Shown in pieces: positions 6,023-7,508 of a DNA stretch of 7,508 nt (within the stretch, counting starts at the first letter, position 1; every line of letters starts with the position of its first letter). The stretch comes from an uncultured beta proteobacterium (GTDB lineage Bacteria > Pseudomonadota > Gammaproteobacteria > Burkholderiales > Burkholderiaceae): positions 1 to 7,508 of the forward strand of contig CAILON010000219.1 of NCBI GenBank assembly GCA_903835865.1. The letters are read 5' to 3'. A program made the position numbers and the translations under genes. The notes beneath the pieces are model-generated. The model saw only the letters and a list, made by a program, of their open reading frames with translations, was not told the DNA's origin and did no database searches.

Positions 6023-7508
6023 TTCCGTTAGAGTGGATGCCTCCATTGATGTTTGGCGGCTTAGTCGTCTTTATGTTGATCGGTTTTCCGGTAGCTTTTT
6101 CTTTGATGGCTGCGGGCTTATTCTTCTCTGTGATCGCTATGAGCGAAGGTTTTTTTGGGATGTCTTTTTTGCAAGCCATTCCGCAACGTATCTTTGGCAG
6201 CGTACTCGCTAACGATCTTCTTTTGGCGATTCCCTTCTTCACCTTTATGGGCGCCATACTTGAGCGCTGCGGCCTTGCCGAAGAGATGCTCGATTCTATG
6301 GGGCAGCTCTTTGGGCGTATTCGAGGGGGTCTAGGTTATTCCGTCATCATCGTTGGCTTTATCTTGGGCGCCATTACCGGCACAGTAGCCGCTCAGGTGA
6401 TCGCTATGGCCATGATCTCTTTACCAGTGATGATGCGTTATGGCTACAACATGCGCTACGCTACAGGCGTATTAGCGGCCTCTGGAACGATTACACAATT
6501 AGTTCCGCCTTCATTAGTGCTGATTGTTTTAGCCGATCAACTCAAAACCCAAAGTGGTAGCGCCGATGTCGGCAGCATGTATCTAGGCGCTTGGGGGCCA
6601 TCCCTCTTACAGATTGCGCTGTTTGCCCTCTATACCTTCTTTTTAAGCCGCTTTCGTCCTGATTATTTACCGGCCGTTCCTGAAAGTGAGCTCACGCTCA
6701 AAGGTTTGGCGCTCTGGAAAAAATGCCTGATGGGAATAATTCCCTCGGCAGTACTCATCTTCTTAGTCTTAGGAACCATCATGACGGGTATTGCAACGCC
6801 TACGGAGTCTGGAGCCATGGGTGCGATGGGCGCACTCCTCTTAGCGTGGTTACGTAGAGCAAGTATTCCCAATCTCAAGGGCTTAATTCAACAGGCTTAT
6901 CAAAACACGATGCGCATCACTACCATGGTGGTATTTATTCTCATCGGCTCCACTTGTTTTTCTGTCGTATTCCAAGGGGTAGATGGTGGTCGCTGGGTTG
7001 AAGAGCTCTTTTCAAATTTACCTGGTGGATGGATCGGCTTTTTAATTGTTGTAAATCTCTTTGTCTTTTTCTTAGCCTTTTTCTTAGACTTTTTTGAGAT
7101 TGCTTTTATCGTGGTGCCCCTGCTTGCACCAGTAGCAGTGAAGCTGCTTGCACCGGTATTACTAGACTCCATGAATGGTAACCCTCAGGCCGCAGCTAGT
7201 GCAGCCTTAGTCTGGTTTGGCGTAATGCTGTGTGTCAATATGCAAACTTCATTTATGCATCCCCCTTTTGGTTTCGCTCTCTTTTACCTGCGAGGCGTAG
7301 CTCCAAAAGAAGTAAAGAGTAGTGATATTTATTGGGGTGCATTACCGTGGGTAGGACTGCAGCTGGTCATGGTCGTTGTGGTGATGGCCTTCCCCACTCT
7401 CGTCACCACCTTCCTCGATAAGCCTGCAGCAGTAGTCCAAAGTCAGGAATTTAATTTCACTGGCAACCAAGATAATCCTTCAGAAGCTAGCCCAAGCAAG
7501 GTGGATGA
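6019..7508 (+). CDS. TRAP transporter large permease subunit (DctM-type), 3' end cut by window
   Basis: This is the large TRAP permease, which carries the substrate path and ion coupling. I translated 496 codons from the ATG at 6019 with no stop; the frame leaves the window after GTG GAT GA. The protein is a multi-pass hydrophobic chain. Recognisable blocks are IGFPVAFSL (21-29), LAIPFFTFMGAIL (69-81), GGLGYSVIIVGFILGAITG (103-121), SGTITQLVPPS (155-165), GIATPTESGAMGA (257-269), FLDFFEIAFIVVPLLAPV (355-372) and MQTSFMHPPFGFALFYLRG (408-426). These match the mannitol/chloroaromatic-type TRAP branch rather than the C4-dicarboxylate DctM branch. A polar tail starts near 470, so little is probably missing. 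An insert of roughly 15-20 residues with a local duplication sits at 376-397. The ATGA overlap with the small subunit implies coupled translation. No periplasmic DctP gene lies in the window; it may be beyond the right edge. Confidence 0.92.
   Translation, partial: MIPLEWMPPLMFGGLVVFMLIGFPVAFSLMAAGLFFSVIAMSEGFFGMSFLQAIPQRIFGSVLANDLLLAIPFFTFMGAILERCGLAEEMLDSMGQLFGRIRGGLGYSVIIVGFILGAITGTVAAQVIAMAMISLPVMMRYGYNMRYATGVLAASGTITQLVPPSLVLIVLADQLKTQSGSADVGSMYLGAWGPSLLQIALFALYTFFLSRFRPDYLPAVPESELTLKGLALWKKCLMGIIPSAVLIFLVLGTIMTGIATPTESGAMGAMGALLLAWLRRASIPNLKGLIQQAYQNTMRITTMVVFILIGSTCFSVVFQGVDGGRWVEELFSNLPGGWIGFLIVVNLFVFFLAFFLDFFEIAFIVVPLLAPVAVKLLAPVLLDSMNGNPQAAASAALVWFGVMLCVNMQTSFMHPPFGFALFYLRGVAPKEVKSSDIYWGALPWVGLQLVMVVVVMAFPTLVTTFLDKPAAVVQSQEFNFTGNQDNPSEASPSKVD
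7120..7158 (+). repeat. Direct repeat of 15 bp at 24-bp period inside the TRAP large subunit gene
   Basis: CTGCTTGCACCAGTA (7120-7134) recurs as CTGCTTGCACCGGTA (7144-7158), with one mismatch. In protein it duplicates LLAPV (368-372 and 377-381), at the start of a stretch that looks longer than the usual family consensus. It is probably an in-frame local duplication. Confidence 0.7.

Noticed and set aside
5837..7172. Several minus-strand open frames of 69-97 codons and a 78-codon plus-strand frame (5976-6212) over the TRAP genes
   Set aside because: They lie opposite or out of frame with continuous membrane-protein coding sequence that carries all expected TRAP motifs.
1..7508. Possible insertion sequences, prophage genes, CRISPR arrays, tRNA or rRNA genes
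   Set aside because: None was recognised; the window is nearly fully packed with housekeeping and transport genes, and its only tandem repeats lie inside reading frames.

Overview
The window looks like chromosomal DNA from a Burkholderiales betaproteobacterium of modest GC content, roughly mid-40s percent by eye. A small-genome freshwater lineage such as Polynucleobacter would fit. This placement rests on the protein character (UbiC, HemC, HemD, ArgH, a mannitol/chloroaromatic-type TRAP permease), tight gene packing and base composition. No database search was possible.

Layout: Bases 1-87 form a hairpin-rich leader in front of a DEAD-box RNA helicase (88-1608, +). The helicase has a long Gly-rich tail and a 24-bp in-frame repeat. 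Two bases after its stop comes ubiC (1611-2183, +), chorismate pyruvate-lyase for ubiquinone synthesis. ubiC converges on hemD (2180-3004, -) so tightly that their stop codons overlap. hemD follows hemC (3026-4003, -), forming a two-gene heme/tetrapyrrole operon. A 43-bp intergenic region (4004-4046) separates hemC from the divergent argH (4047-5465, +), the last enzyme of arginine synthesis. argH is followed after 5 bp by two TRAP transporter membrane subunits, a DctQ-type protein (5471-6022) and a DctM-type protein (6019 to the window end). The two overlap by ATGA, and the DctM gene is cut by the window edge.

How the genes work together: HemC and HemD catalyse consecutive steps from porphobilinogen to uroporphyrinogen III. 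The two TRAP proteins form one membrane complex, which needs a periplasmic binding protein not present here. Helicase-ubiC and argH-TRAP are probably cotranscribed pairs with no evident shared pathway. There is no intergenic stretch over 300 bases and no sign of an insertion sequence, prophage, CRISPR array or RNA gene.

I see no clearly new multi-gene system. The less ordinary signals are regulatory. They are the stem-loop series before the helicase, a perfect GAAA-tetraloop hairpin with a T-rich tail inside ubiC, a hairpin over the overlapping ubiC/hemD stops, and -10-like boxes placed for leaderless transcripts of both argH and hemC.
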